Part shown: positions 1 through 12,560 of the stretch, piece by piece
How positions within the stretch are numbered: the first letter of the stretch is position 1
How the letters are laid out: the number at the start of each line of letters is the position of its first letter
Assembly (NCBI RefSeq): GCF_028554725.1
Contig: NC_071669.1
Location: 33,036,001-33,100,000 of the forward strand
DNA from: Zeugodacus cucurbitae
Taxonomy: Eukaryota; Arthropoda; Insecta; Diptera; Tephritidae
DNA: 64,000 nt
Direction of reading: 5' to 3'
Position numbers and translations under genes: made by a program
Notes under the pieces: generated by a model
Database searches by the model: none
Told to the model about the DNA's origin: nothing
What the model saw: only the letters and a program-made list of their open reading frames with translations

Positions 1-820
1 TATATCGAACGAGGACCTCGGTGCTTCTAACCTAATATTAGGGTTTCCAACTTTCAATGGACTTTATCTATACTAATTATATAAAATCGCTTATATGAAA
101 AATGTTTGTAACGGCTAATCTCCTAAAGTTCTGAAGCGATTAAATTTTTTTTAAAATAAAGCATTTGCTCTAGGCTCGCGAGTGGCATACTTATTTTTTT
201 AATTTTCCGAAATCAAATCCTTTTTCTTTCGGGTTGAAGTTTTTGAAAAATCAAAAATATTGCAAGCATAAGGTTTTTCGTTCACCAAACGCAGTCTACA
301 GCGAAGCGCGCTTTGTGTGTGTGCGTGTGCTCTTTATCGTTTGCGGCACGCACTCTCTCTCTCTCTACCATCTCTGCACATCTTTTCCAGCATAACGTAA
401 TGAAGTAAAGTACATACATATGTATGCACTCTCTCTCTTCCATCTCTCGCATCTTTTACTATATAACTTATTGAAGTAAAGTACAAAGCAAAAAAGTTTG
501 CATATATAAATGATCGCAGAACAAGTGAAATAACGCTAAACAGAATCAAATGCTCGCATATATTGATATGTAAATGTAAGATATGTAAATACAGTGTCAA
601 CTATATTACTCTGTTTTATAGTTACTTATTTTGCAGCAACGCATCGTTGCTTGAATTGCCTTTCTTATTGTCTTTGTACTTTTTTCTAACAAAACACATC
701 TATCTTCTTCTTCTATATAAATAAAAATAAATCTTCGAAATGTATGTACGCCCATAACTTTCGAACGATTGCACCAAATCCGATGATTCTTGGTTTTATG
801 AATTCTTTATTGTTAGGACA
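1..820. repeat. 820-bp direct repeat, copy A
   Basis: This segment is repeated at 3739-4558 with an offset of exactly 3738. The only difference I found by eye is near position 149 (a versus c). It holds the end of a HINE-like repeat (1-66) and the first part of a Helitron (from 67). Both copies share the same repeat/Helitron junction, so this is a duplication made after the insertion, not two insertions. Similarity stops at 821, where a LINE fragment begins. Confidence 0.9.
67..820 (+). mobile_element. Helitron 5' end, truncated
   Basis: The sequence from 67 starts TCTATACTAATTATATAAAA after an A, the insect Helitron 5' form A|TC. Behind it comes a stretch typical of Helitron left ends (a 'cggctaatctcc' phrase). 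There is no helicase or Rep coding here and no 3' end, because a LINE fragment takes over at about 821. CT-rich simple sequence lies at 350-450. Confidence 0.6.
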
Positions 821-821
821 A

Positions 822-1481
822 TTTCTCTAAGGCCAGAAACATGTCGGACAGTTAAAATAAACAATGTATTAGTACCCCAAGCGAATGAAGTAACTTATCT
901 TGGGATTCACCTGGATCGAAGGCTTACGTGGCGGAAACATATAGCGAGTAAAGTAACTTGCATGAAGTTAAGAGCAGCAAATTTAAATTGGCTTCTAAAC
1001 AAAAATTCTAAACTTAGCCTAGACAACAAAGTCCTGTTATACAATGCAATCATAAAACCGATTTGGATGTATGGTATTCAACTGTGGGGTACGACCTGTG
1101 CAACCAACATTGATATAATTCAGAGATTCCAATCTAAATTGCTTAGAACAATAACGGGTTCACCATGGTACATGCGTAATGAAAATATCCATAAGGATCT
1201 TGATATTCCTATGGTAAAGAAGGAAATAGAGGACAGCAGAAAGAAATATATTTCTAAACTTCGTGAACATCCAAACCCATTGGCAAACGCCTTGGTACAT
1301 TCCAATCAAACTCGTTTAAAAAGAAGAGATCTACCTGCCTACTAAAGAGCAACGTTCTGCCAAAAAGCTCAAACACATTCTTGAGCTTTCTTAGTTGTAA
1401 ATAGATTTAAGATTTTAATACTTATTGTTAGGCTTTAAACAAAGCAGATTCAATAAATAAAGAAATATTGAAAAAAAAAAT
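822..1481 (+). pseudogene. Jockey-clade LINE, 3' end of reverse transcriptase ORF
   Basis: A 5'-truncated non-LTR retrotransposon. From about 860 the frame reads a YLGIHLDRRLTW-type motif. It continues from 962 with the C-terminal domain seen downstream of reverse transcriptase in Jockey elements (KLSLDNKVLLYNAIIKPIW, then YGIQLWG and an SPWYMRNENIHKDL stretch). The ORF stops at 1345. It is followed by a roughly 110-bp 3' UTR, an AATAAA-like signal near 1453 and an A-tract at about 1471-1480. The catalytic RT core is absent, so it is a dead 5'-truncated copy. The right flank is another LINE, so no target duplication could be seen. Confidence 0.8.
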
Positions 1482-1484
1482 TCA

Positions 1485-2580
1485 TTCAAACCGTTCAAGT
1501 CCCCTGGACCGGATGGTATCATACCGGCGCAGCTGCAGCGGGCCCTCAGCCTTTATTGTAGTTGGTTGATACCCATATAAGCAAACTGCATTAGACTTGG
1601 TCACATTCCGGGGGCTTGGAGGCAGGTCAGAGTAACGTTTATACCCAATGCCGAAAAGAGCTCACATGTCGCGATTTCAAGCCTATCAGTCTCTCCTCTT
1701 TTCTACTGAAAACGCTGGAGAGGCTCATTGGTCGATATATAAGGGGACACAGCCTTACACATGGTTGTCTCATGGATAGAGAAAGCTATCAGACATAAGG
1801 AATATGTGGTGGAAACCTTCCTCGACATCGAGGGGGCTTTCAACAACGCACTGCCGGAAGTGGTAGAAAGGGCTCTGAATAGATTCGAGGTTGAGTCCAA
1901 CCTCACTCTTCTCTGCGACAGAACGATTATGGCAGAATGGGGCACCAAACGGGTGCAACGGGAGGTAAATAGGGGTACTCCGCAGGTAGGAGTCCTCTGG
2001 ATCATGGTCGTAGACGACTTTAATGGAAAGCTTAGGGAAATCGGATGCCGGGTGATTGCCTATGCAGACGACGGGGTTCTCATGGTTGAAGGTAAATTTC
2101 TGGATACCGTATATGAATTGACTCAGAGTTATCTTGATGTCGTAATGAGTTGGGGTTTGGACAACGGTCTTTCTGTAAATCCTAGCAAGACTAAACTAGT
2201 TCTTTTCACCAGGAGATACAAAATATCGGACGCTCTCCTGCCGTCGATGGGAGGAGTTTGTCTTCACCCCGCCGACAGCGTAAAATACCTAGGTGTTGTC
2301 TTGGACAGAAAGCTTTCTTGGAAAGCCAACGTTGCGGAAAAAGCAAAAAAGGCATCGGTTGCCCTGTATTGTTGTAGGGGTGCCATTGGTAGTAGATGGG
2401 ACCTCTCACCAAAAGTCTTTGGTTGTATGAAACTATAGTCAAGCCTATAATGTTTTACGGAATTTACGTATGGTGGAAGCAGGTGAGTGTGTAACGGGCG
2501 GCTTTCATAGGTATGTGCGGTGCGCTACCGACGACACCGACTTTGGCACCCGTGGACATAGCCGGAAGTGTATGGCCGCG
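1485..2580 (+). pseudogene. LINE reverse transcriptase fragment (LOA/R1/I-like), frameshifted
   Basis: The frames together encode a non-LTR reverse transcriptase. An SPGPDGI motif lies near 1500, a DFKPISLSSFLLKTLERLI block at 1670-1725, and an FLDIEGAFNN block (RT motif with the first catalytic Asp) near 1815. An RGTPQ motif follows near 1970, and AYADDGVLMVEG with the catalytic YADD box near 2060. GLSVNPSKTKLVLFT and KYLGVVLDRKLSW follow at 2155-2320. Coding shifts frame near 1760, and the '..QVGVLW' stretch has lost residues. Wording of the motifs suggests an RNase H-bearing LOA/I-type or R1-like LINE rather than Jockey; the clade call is inference. After 2440 the coding continues out of frame to about 2580. 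Confidence 0.8.
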
Positions 2581-2639
2581 AAATCCTCTATCAGGCTGAG
2601 GGAGGCTGGGTATATAAGAGTGTGCGCCGGGGCACTCTA

Positions 2640-2900
2640 GTATAACTTCTGTGTCCGCTAATTCGCGGAGGTGCCCAAGATTGACCTTGTTTAGGGCAAA
2701 GAGTTCCCTTGACCTCTTGACATTTACTTTGGGCCAGAATGATCTTGCGACAGAACAGGTGCTAGTGACTGTCAGTTCACCTGCTCAGTTCGGCTTAGAC
2801 GCATTCCACTGTAAGTGAGATCGCAGTGCCTAGCCTAGCAAGCTCATCAGCCTTGCAGTTTCCTGCAATTCCGCTGTGGCCAGACACCCAAACTAGTATG
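2640..2900 (-). pseudogene. LINE RNase H fragment, inverted
   Basis: The minus strand reads VWVSGHSGIAGNCKADELAR, the conserved C-terminal RNase H signature of LINEs (usually W-PGHSGI-GNE-ADELA). It lies in opposite orientation to the RT fragment at 1485-2580 and probably belongs to a similar element. The arrangement suggests a 5'- or 3'-inversion, as in twin priming, or a later rearrangement. Confidence 0.7.
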
Positions 2901-2940
2901 CTAGCAAAGTGAAATAATATGAAAAATTGAAATTGTTTTA

Positions 2941-3804
2941 TTTTTATACTCTCGCAACAACGTTGATAAGAGAGTATTATGGTTTTGTTCACATAATGGT
3001 TGTTTGTAACACCCAAAACTTAACGAGTTAGATATAGGGTAGATATATACCAAAGTGATCAGGGTGAAGAGTGGAGTTCAAATCCTAATGTCTGTCTGTC
3101 CGTCCGTCTGTGCAAGCTGTAACTTGAGTAAAAATTAAGATATCTTGATGAAACTTGGCACACTTATTTCTTGTCACCATAGGAAGGTTGCTTTCGAAGA
3201 TGGGCAAAATCTGACCACTGCCACTCCCACAAAATGGCTTTCTGCAGTCGTTTCTTTTAACCACTACAGTCCAAAAATGAAAGAAATCGGATAATAACCA
3301 CGTCCACCTCCCATACAAAGATTAGGTTGAAAATTACTAAAAGTGGGTTAACTCACTAACGAAAAACGTCAGAAATACTAAATTTCACATAAGAAATGGC
3401 AGGTGGAAGCTGAACTCAGATTTTTTTACAAAATGGAAAATGGGCGTGGCGTCGCCCACTTATGGGTCAAAAACCATATCTCAGGAACTACTCGACCGAT
3501 TTCAATGAAACTTGGTTTGTAATAACATTCCAATAATATGTTGTGAAAATAGGCCAAATCGCTTCATAACCAAGCCTACTTCCTATATACCAGAACTTTG
3601 AAGACGATCTGAATCGTTTACTTTACAATATATAAAGTAAGCACTAGTGAAGATATCGGTGCTGAACTTTGTTTTTTATAGTCTGGCAGCCCCATTATAA
3701 AAATCGCCAAAATCGGACCATAGGTTTTCAAGGCCAAATATATCGAACGAGGACCTCGGTGCTTCTAACCTAATATTAGGGTTTCCAACTTTCAATGGAC
3801 TTTA
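2941..3804 (+). repeat. HINE-like repeat, 5' part
   Basis: It begins TTTTATACTCTCGCAAC and soon repeats the motif inverted (GAGAGTATTAT), giving a subterminal hairpin. The body carries phrases shared by all copies in this window: 'ctgtctgtccgtccgtctg', 'acccataagtgggcgacgcc' (inverted) and 'cctaatattagggtttccaac'. The copy is cut at 3804|3805 by the composite Helitron and resumes at 23158. Annotating it as DINE/HINE-like (Helentron-associated) is inference from architecture. Confidence 0.75.
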
Positions 3805-4558
3805 TCTATACTAATTATATAAAATCGCTTATATGAAAAATGTTTGTAACGGCTAATCTCCTAAAGTTCTGAAGCGATTACATTTTTTTTAAAATAAAGC
3901 ATTTGCTCTAGGCTCGCGAGTGGCATACTTATTTTTTTAATTTTCCGAAATCAAATCCTTTTTCTTTCGGGTTGAAGTTTTTGAAAAATCAAAAATATTG
4001 CAAGCATAAGGTTTTTCGTTCACCAAACGCAGTCTACAGCGAAGCGCGCTTTGTGTGTGTGCGTGTGCTCTTTATCGTTTGCGGCACGCACTCTCTCTCT
4101 CTCTACCATCTCTGCACATCTTTTCCAGCATAACGTAATGAAGTAAAGTACATACATATGTATGCACTCTCTCTCTTCCATCTCTCGCATCTTTTACTAT
4201 ATAACTTATTGAAGTAAAGTACAAAGCAAAAAAGTTTGCATATATAAATGATCGCAGAACAAGTGAAATAACGCTAAACAGAATCAAATGCTCGCATATA
4301 TTGATATGTAAATGTAAGATATGTAAATACAGTGTCAACTATATTACTCTGTTTTATAGTTACTTATTTTGCAGCAACGCATCGTTGCTTGAATTGCCTT
4401 TCTTATTGTCTTTGTACTTTTTTCTAACAAAACACATCTATCTTCTTCTTCTATATAAATAAAAATAAATCTTCGAAATGTATGTACGCCCATAACTTTC
4501 GAACGATTGCACCAAATCCGATGATTCTTGGTTTTATGAATTCTTTATTGTTAGGACA
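3739..4558. repeat. 820-bp direct repeat, copy B
   Basis: Near-identical partner of 1-820. It contains the last 66 bp of the interrupted HINE-like repeat and the first 754 bp of the Helitron. Unlike copy A it continues past the breakpoint into more Helitron sequence (4559-4733). Confidence 0.9.
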
Positions 4559-4733
4559 AGGTTTGTATGTTGGAAAATTATAAAAAATTAAATAGTGAAG
4601 TATTAAAAAACGCATTTAAGAAAAGTTAATTAAAAATGAATCGCGAAATGTGTTGCTAAGCGCATATCTCGAGAACAGCTGAACCGATTTCGCTAATTCT
4701 TTTTTTGCAATATTCCTTGAAGTATAAGGTCCT
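3805..4733 (+). mobile_element. Left, non-repeated part of the composite Helitron
   Basis: After the TC terminus this part resembles Helitron left-end sequence, including 'cccataactttcgaacgatt' near 4490 and a second such phrase near 4665 ('ctcgagaacagctgaaccga'). These 'disrupted left-end' phrases recur in insect Helitrons. No protein of note is encoded. Confidence 0.6.
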
Positions 4734-4998
4734 GAAAAAGTCTAAAATCCACACTTTTTTAAATTTTCATACATACAATTTCTAATCTATAGATATAAAA
4801 ATGAATTGCTGTTCGTTAGTCTCGCAAAAAGTCGTGAACGGCCTAACCGATCTGGCTAATTGAAGTCTTGAAACATTCGGGGAAGGGCAGGAAAGGTTTA
4901 GAAATTAAGTAAATATGGAAAAATTGCGAGGAAGATAATAAAAAGAGCATTTTATTCGAATTGACAACAAAAATATGAAAAAAGAAAACAAAAAATAA

Positions 4999-6423
4999 CA
5001 AGTAAGGAAGGGCTAAGTTCGGGTGTAACCGAACATTTTATACTCTCGCAATTTATTGATGTAATTTTATAAAGACAACACAATTCGACCCATATATTCG
5101 GCATAAAGTTCAATAGAATAACGAAAATCATCATAAATAGTATATGGGGACTGAGGTAATTCCTAAACCGATTTCACTCGTTTTCACCACCAAGATACAA
5201 CGTATCGAAGACTATACGCTCACTTAATTTAATATTACTTATAATTAGGTATATGGGATCTGGGGGAAGTTATGACCCAATTTTTACCATTTCAGGTACA
5301 GAGAGAAACTGTTATAAGAAAAAAATTCAGAGGGAATGAATTACATTAAAATATCTGAGGGATTTACCTATATTTTCGGTGAAAAATTAACCTTAGGCAC
5401 TGAGTTCTTCATGTTTGATATCAGGGGCCTTGAAAAGTCATGGTTCGATTTTGACAATTTTTCCACAAGTGATGTCACAGCTCAAATACAGTATTTGTGT
5501 AAAGTTTTATTCCGCTAGCTTCATTGATTCCTTATGAATACATTATAAAGTGAACGAATCAGATGGAATTCAAAATTGAGTTATAAGGGAAGTAGACGTA
5601 GAACCGATTTCGCCCATATTCCACCCGTGTCATCAGGGTGTCAAGAAAGTGTTATATACCGAATTTCATTGAAATCGGTCGAATAGTTCTTGAGATATGG
5701 TTTTTGACCCATAAGTGGGCGACGCCACGCCCTTTTCCCATTTTGTAAAAAAATCTCAGTGCAGCTTCCTTCTGCCATGTCTCATGTAAAATTTGGTGTT
5801 TCTGACGTTTTTCGTTAGTGAGTTAACCCACTTTTAGTAAATTTCAACCTAACCTTTGTATGGAAGGTGGGCGTGGTTATCATCCGATTTCTTTCATTTT
5901 TGGACTGTATAAGGAAATAGCTAAAAGAAACGACTGCAGAAAGTTTGGCTTATATAGCTTTATTGGTTTGCGAGTTATATACAAAAAACCTATTTGGGGG
6001 CGGGGTCACGCCCACTTTTCCAAAAAAATTACATCCAAATGTGCCCCTCCCTAAAGGGATCCTATGTTCCAAATTTCATTTTCATAACTTTATTTATGGC
6101 TTAGTTATGACACTGTATAGGTTTTCGGTTTCCTCCATTTTGTGGGCGTGGCAGTGGACCGATTTTGCCTATTTTCGAAAGCAACCTCCTCAGGGTGCCA
6201 AGGAACATGTGCTCCAAGTTTCATTAAGATATCTTAATTTTTACTCAAGTTATCGCTTGCACGGACAGACGGACAGACATCCGGATTTCAAATCTACTCG
6301 TCATCCTGATCATTTATGTATATATAACCCCATATCTAACTCTTATATTTCTTGGTGACACAAACAACCGTTATGTGAACAAAACTAGGATACTCTGTGC
6401 AACAGGTTGCGAGAGTATAAAAA
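4999..6423 (-). repeat. HINE-like repeat nested in array unit 1
   Basis: A full-length copy (about 1.43 kb) running from CAAGTAAGGAAGGGCTAAG with its GTTCGGGTGTAACCGAAC hairpin to TTGCGAGAGTATAAAAA. Short ATG-started reading frames inside it are not conserved as proteins and are treated as chance. It sits at the same offset (+265) in every unit, so it was already inside the Helitron before amplification. Confidence 0.85.
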
Positions 6424-6685
6424 TAATAGGTTGTCATTGTTGCTTTGTTGAAATATTTTTGTCAGTGTTTAACTGTATAAGGTTGTTTCGATAGCCCTAA
6501 ACAATTTGTAACAAATAAGGAAAGGCTAAGTGCAACCGAACATTATTTTTTTTAAGAAAACACACAATTTGACCCATATATTCGGCATAAAGTCCAATAT
6601 AAAATCATCATATAAAGTATATGAGGGCTGATGTAATTCCTGAACCAATTTCTCTCATTTTCACCACTAATGTTAACGGGGCAAC

Positions 6686-7421
6686 TTGGCAACTGTTAGT
6701 AGGCAAACCAACGTCACATTCGGCCTTGAAATTATTCCTAAATTGCAAATCGAAGAAACACCAGTCTGCAAAATAGTCAAAAGTAGCGCTATAGCAAAGA
6801 TTTTCCAGATATTCATGAAGTCGCTGGAGGCACTGCGAAGGACTTCAAAAGATTTACGCGACAACCAAAACTTTTTTGGTGGAGCCATGATTCTGTTGGC
6901 AGGTGATTTACGCCAGACTCTTCCAATTATTCCTGGATAATCGCATGATTAAAATCATCTACTTTATGGCTACACATAAAGATTCGCCAATAAACAACTA
7001 ACATACCACTAATTTTGCAACAATATCAAATTGCGATTGTAGAAGCAGTTGGAAATGGTAGGGTCCCAGATGACACCTCAATGGATTAATAACATTGCCA
7101 ACATATTTCTGTCACTTCATTGACTCAAAGAAGAAGCTTATTCATCGCGTTTTTCCTGACATGAAACCACAATATGATAACCATAAATGACTGCTTGAAT
7201 GACCTATATTGGTGGTAAAAAAAAAACAAGAATCTCTTCGATCTTAATGCGACAATTTAGAATTTCAGGAGAGTTGACACAGCTACAAACCAGGATGACG
7301 TATTCAATTATCTCACAGACTATTTAAAATTGCTGGATTATCCCCACTCACTTGCAATTAAAAGTAGTGTGAGTTGTTATCATGCTGCTTAACATAAATC
7401 AACCTCGACTTTGAAGAAGGT
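6686..7421 (+). pseudogene. Helitron PIF1-like helicase fragment, unit 1
   Basis: The first 84 codons read an intact piece of the RepHel helicase. An IEETPVCKIVKSSAIAKIF-like stretch leads to a LRDNQNFFGGAMILLAGDLR stretch with the helicase motif LAGD-RQTLP-IP (Walker B-region to motif III part of PIF1 helicases). A stop at 6938 follows. Further pieces appear in shifted frames: an EAVGNGRVPDDTS stretch near 7040, a DTATNQDDVFNYLTDYL stretch near 7275 and VIMLLNINQPRL near 7380. These match the order of the C-terminal half of insect Helitron helicases. The Walker A region, the Rep/HUH domain and the last motifs are missing. A second, partial HINE-like fragment (about 6512-6675) abuts its left side. 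It is a dead fragment, copied six times with the array. Confidence 0.8.
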
Positions 7422-8062
7422 ATAACGTTTTCGTCTTTATGCGTAAGAATTTTTTCTCTGCATTGAAAAATTTACAAATTTAATGTATACCTTAGCCACA
7501 AAAACGAAAAATTAAACCCGTTTTCCGTTGTCACGACATAGCATGAAACCGGCTTGACCGATTTGGCTGATTCTTTTTTGTGTGTATTCCAGGGGGTTTG
7601 AGGATGTTTCTTACGGAGAGAAAAAAATGCCTAAAATTCACACCTTTCTAATCTCCCATACAAACAATTTGTAATAAGTATACATTTTTATATGGAGGAT
7701 ATTATAGATTCCAGTTCAAATTGAATAGGTACGTATACATAAGATAGGTCAGCTATACAAAACAAAGTAGTGCACCAAATTTACGCTAAGGCTGTACGAA
7801 AAAGTCTAAAATCCACACTTTTTTAAATTCTCATACATACAATTTCTAATCTATAGATATAAAAATGAATTGCTGTTCGTTAGTCTCGCAAAAAGTCGAG
7901 AACGGCCTAACCGATCTGGCTAATTGAAGTCTTGAAACATTCGGGGAAGGGCAGGAAAGGTTTAGAAATTAAGTAAATATGGAAAAATTGCGAGGAAGAT
8001 AATAAAAAGAGCATTTTATTCGAATTGACAACAAAAATATGAAAAAAGAAAACAAAAAATAA

Positions 8063-9492
8063 CAAGTAAGGAAGGGCTAAGTTCGGGTGTAACCGAACAT
8101 TTTATACTCTCGCAATTTATTGATGTAATTTTATAAAGACAACACAATTCGACCCATATATTCGGCATAAAGTTCAATAGAATAACGAAAATCATCATAA
8201 ATAGTATATGGGGACTGAGGTAATTCCTAAACCGATTTCACTCGTTTTCACCACCAAGATACAACGTATCTAAGACTATACGCTCACTTAATTTAATATT
8301 ACTTATAATTAGGTATATGGGATCTGGGGGAAGTTATGACCCAATTTTTACCATTTCAGGTACAGAGAGAAACTGTTATAAGAAAAAAATTCAGAGGGAA
8401 TGAATTACATTAAAATATCTGAGGGATTTACCTATATTTTCGGTGAAAAATTAACCTTAGGCACTGAGTTCTTCATGTTTGATATCAGGGGCCTTGAAAA
8501 GTCATGGTTCGATTTTGACAATTTTTCCACAAGTGATGTCACAGCTCAAATACAGTATTTGTGTAAAGTTTTATTCCGCTAGCTTCATTGATTCCTTATG
8601 AATACATTATAAAGTGAACGAATCAGATGGAATTCAAAATTGAGTTATAAGGGAAGTAGACGTAGTTGTGAACCGATTTCGCCCATATTCCACCCGTGTC
8701 ATCAGGGTGTCAAGAAAGTGTTATATACCGAATTTCATTGAAATCGGTCGAATAGTTCTTGAGATATGGTTTTTGACCCATAAGTGGGCGACGCCACGCC
8801 CTTTTCCCATTTTGTAAAAAAATCTCAGTGCAGCTTCCTTCTGCCATGTCTCATGTAAAATTTGGTGTTTCTGACGTTTTTCGTTAGTGAGTTAACCCAC
8901 TTTTAGTAAATTTCAACCTAACCTTTGTATGGAAGGTGGGCGTGGTTATCATCCGATTTCTTTCATTTTTGGACTGTATAAGGAAATAGCTAAAAGAAAC
9001 GACTGCAGAAAGTTTGGCTTATATAGCTTTATTGGTTTGCGAGTTATATACAAAAAACCTATTTGGGGGCGGGGTCACGCCCACTTTTCCAAAAAAATTA
9101 CATCCAAATGTGCCCCTCCCTAATGGGATCCTATGTTCCAAATTTCATTTTCATAACTTTATTTATGGCTTAGTTATGACACTGTATAGGTTTTCGGTTT
9201 CCTCCATTTTGTGGGCGTGGCAGTGGACCGATTTTGCCTATTTTCGAAAGCAACCTCCTCAGGGTGCCAAGGAACATGTGCTCCAAGTTTCATTAAGATA
9301 TCTTAATTTTTACTCAAGTTATCGCTTGCACGGACAGACGGACAGACATCCGGATTTCAAATCTACTCGTCATCCTGATCATTTATGTATATATAACCCC
9401 ATATCTAACTCTTATATTTCTTGGTGACACAAACAACCGTTATGTGAACAAAACTAGGATACTCTGTGCAACAGGTTGCGAGAGTATAAAAA
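8063..9492 (-). repeat. HINE-like repeat nested in array unit 2
   Basis: Same element at the same offset as in unit 1; 1430 bp with both terminal signatures intact. Confidence 0.85.
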
Positions 9493-9754
9493 TAATAGGT
9501 TGTCATTGTTGCTTTGTTGAAATATTTTTGTCAGTGTTTAACTGTATAAGGTTGTGTCGATAGCCCTAAACAATTTGTAACAAATAAGGAAAGGCTAAGT
9601 GCAACCGAACATAATTTTTTTTAAGAAAACACACAATTTGACCCATATATTCGGCATAAAGTCCAATATAAAATCATCATATAAAGTATATGAGGGCTGA
9701 TGTAATTCCTGAACCAATTTCTCTCATTTTCACCACTAATGTTAACGGGGCAAC

Positions 9755-10489
9755 TTGGCAACTGTTAGTAGGCAAACCAACGTCACATTCGGCCTTGAAA
9801 TTATTCCTAAATTGCAAATCGAAGAAACACCAGTCTGCAAAATAGTCAAAAGTAGCGCTATAGCAAAGATTTTCCAGATATTCATGAAGTCGCTGGAGGC
9901 ACTGCGAAGGACTTCAAAAGATTTACGCGACAACCAAAACTTTTTTGGTGGAGCCATGATTCTGTTGGCAGGTGATTTACGCCAGACTCTTCCAATTATT
10001 CCTGGATAATCGCATGATTAAAATCATCTACTTTATGGCTACACATAAAGATTCGCCAATAAACAACTAACATACCACTAATTTTGCAACAATATCAAAT
10101 TGCGATTGTAGAAGCAGTTGGAAATGGTAGGGTCCCAGTTGACACCTCAATGGATTAATAACATTGCCAACATATTTCTGTCACTTCATTGACTCAAAGA
10201 AGAAGCTTATTCATCGCGTTTTTCCTGACATGAAACCACAATATGATAACCATAAATGACTGCTTGAATGACCTATATTGGTGGTAAAAAAAAACAAGAA
10301 TCTCTTCGATCTTAATGCGACAATTTAGAATTTCAGGAGAGTTGACACAGCTACAAACCAGGATGACGTATTCAATTATCTCACAGACTATTTAAAATTG
10401 CTGGATTATCCCCACTCACTTGCAATTAAAAGTAGTGTGAGTTGTTATCATGCTGCTTAACATAAATCAACCTCGACTTTGAAGAAGGT
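9755..10489 (+). pseudogene. Helitron helicase fragment, unit 2
   Basis: Same fragment as in unit 1, with the same internal stops; first 84 codons identical at protein level. Confidence 0.8.
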
Positions 10490-11130
10490 ATAACGTTTTC
10501 GTCTTTATGCGTAAGAATTTTTTCTCTGCATTGAAAAATTTACAAATTTAATGTATACCTTAGCCACAAAAACGAAAAATTAAACCCGTTTTCCGTTGTC
10601 ACGACATAGCATGAAACCGGCTTGACCGATTTGGCTGATTCTTTTTTGTGTGTATTCCAGGGGGTTTGAGGATGTTTCTTACGGAGAGAAAAAAATGCCT
10701 AAAATTCACACCTTTCTAATCTCCCATACAAACAATTTGTAATAAGTATACATTTTTATATGGAGGATATTATAGATTCCAGTTCAAATTGAATAGGTAC
10801 GTATACATAAGATAGGTCAGCTATACAAAACAAAGTAGTGCACCAAATTTACGCTAAGGCTGTACGAAAAAGTCTAAAATCCACACTTTTTTAAATTCTC
10901 ATACATACAATTTCTAATCTATAGATATAAAAATGAATTGCTGTTCGTTAGTCTCGCAAAAAGTCGAGAACGGCCTAACCGATCTGGCTAATTGAAGTCT
11001 TGAAACATTCGGGGAAGGGCAGGAAAGGTTTAGAAATTAAGTAAATATGGAAAAATTGCGAGGAAGATAATAAAAAGAGCATTTTATTCGAATTGACAAC
11101 AAAAATATGAAAAAAGAAAACAAAAAATAA

Positions 11131-12560
11131 CAAGTAAGGAAGGGCTAAGTTCGGGTGTAACCGAACATTTTATACTCTCGCAATTTATTGATGTAATTTT
11201 ATAAAGACAACACAATTCGACCCATGTATTCGGCATAAAGTTCAATAGAATAACGAAAATCATCATAAATAGTATATGGGGACTGAGGTAATTCCTAAAC
11301 CGATTTCACTCGTTTTCACCACCAAGATACAACGTATCGAAGACTATACGCTCACTTAATTTAATATTACTTATAATTAGGTATATGGGATCTGGGGGAA
11401 GTTATGACCCAATTTTTACCTTTTCAGGTACAGAGAGAAACTGTTATAAGAAAAAAATTCAGAGGGAATGAATTACATTAAAATATCTGAGGGATTTACC
11501 TATATTTTCGGTGAAAAATTAACCTTAGGCACTGAGTTCTTCATGTTTGATATCAGGGGCCTTGAAAAGTCATGGTTCGATTTTGACAATTTTTCCACAA
11601 GTGATGTCACAGCTCAAATACAGTATTTGTGTAAAGTTTTATTCCGCTAGCTTCATTGATTCCTTATGAATACATTATAAAGTGAACGAATCAGATGGAA
11701 TTCAAAATTGAGTTATAAGGGAAGTAGACGTAGTTGTGAACCGATTTCGCCCATATTCCACCCGTGTCATCAGGGTGTCAAGAAAGTGTTATATACCGAA
11801 TTTCATTGAAATCGGTCGAATAGTTCTTGAGATATGGTTTTTGACCCATAAGTGGGCGACGCCACGCCCTTTTCCCATTTTGTAAAAAAATCTCAGTGCA
11901 GCTTCCTTCTGCCATGTCTCATGTAAAATTTGGTGTTTCTCACGTTTTTCGTTAGTGAGTTAACCCACTTTTAGTAAATTTCAGCCTAACCTTTGTATGG
12001 AAGGTGGGCGTGGTTATCATCCGATTTCTTTCATTTTTGGACTGTATAAGGAAATAGCTAAAAGAAACGACTGCAGAAAGTTTGGCTTATATAGCTTTAT
12101 TGGTTTGCGAGTTATATACAAAAAACCTATTTGGGGGCGGGGTCACGCCCACTTTTCCAAAAAAATTACATCCAAATGTGCCCCTCCCTAATGGGATCCT
12201 ATGTTCCAAATTTCATTTTCATAACTTTATTTATGGCTTAGTTATGACACTGTATAGGTTTTCGGTTTCCTCCATTTTGTGGGCGTGGCAGTGGACCGAT
12301 TTTGCCCATTTTCGAAAGCAACCTCCTCAGGGTGCCAAGGAACATGTGCTCCAAGTTTCATTAAGATATCTTAATTTTTACTCAAGTTATCGCTTGCACG
12401 GACAGACGGACAGACATCCGGATTTCAAATCTACTCGTCATCCTGATCATTTATGTATATATAACCCCATATCTAACTCTTATATTTCTTGGTGACACAA
12501 ACAACCGTTATGTGAACAAAACTAGGATACTCTGTGCAACAGGTTGCGAGAGTATAAAAA
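11131..12560 (-). repeat. HINE-like repeat nested in array unit 3
   Basis: Same element and offset; both ends present. Confidence 0.85.

Larger units (their letters stand above)
4734..7797 (+). repeat. Helitron array unit 1
   Basis: First of six head-to-tail units. Each opens with a 52-bp spacer (gaaaaagtctaaaatcc...), then a Helitron-type left end TCTATAGATATAAAAATG at +52. This unit is 3064 bp. It lacks a 5-bp 'ttgtg' present in the others near 5607 and reads 'aaattttcat' in the spacer where all later units read 'aaattctcat'. It also has private changes near 6053 and 6484. Its spacer is continuous with the upstream Helitron sequence, which marks it as the founder end of the array. Confidence 0.95.
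7798..10865 (+). repeat. Helitron array unit 2
   Basis: 3068 bp, near-identical to the other units. Private differences include 'cgtatctaag' near 8268 (others have cgaag) and 'acataatttt' near 9610. It shares 'ttctgacg' and 'ttgcctatttt' with units 1 and 6. Confidence 0.95.

Noticed and set aside
334..600. 88-codon minus-strand frame repeated at 4072-4338
   Set aside because: Uses a TTG start, runs over CT-rich simple sequence, and is duplicated only because the DNA is duplicated.
2795..3016. Single gene spanning RNase H fragment and following sequence
   Set aside because: The right half lies in the HINE-like repeat; only the 2795-2900 portion is LINE coding.
5336..6358. Repeated open frames of 60-137 codons in each array unit
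   Set aside because: They lie inside the HINE-like repeat, are tied to its DNA sequence on either strand, and have no protein domain. Standalone copies of the repeat break them.
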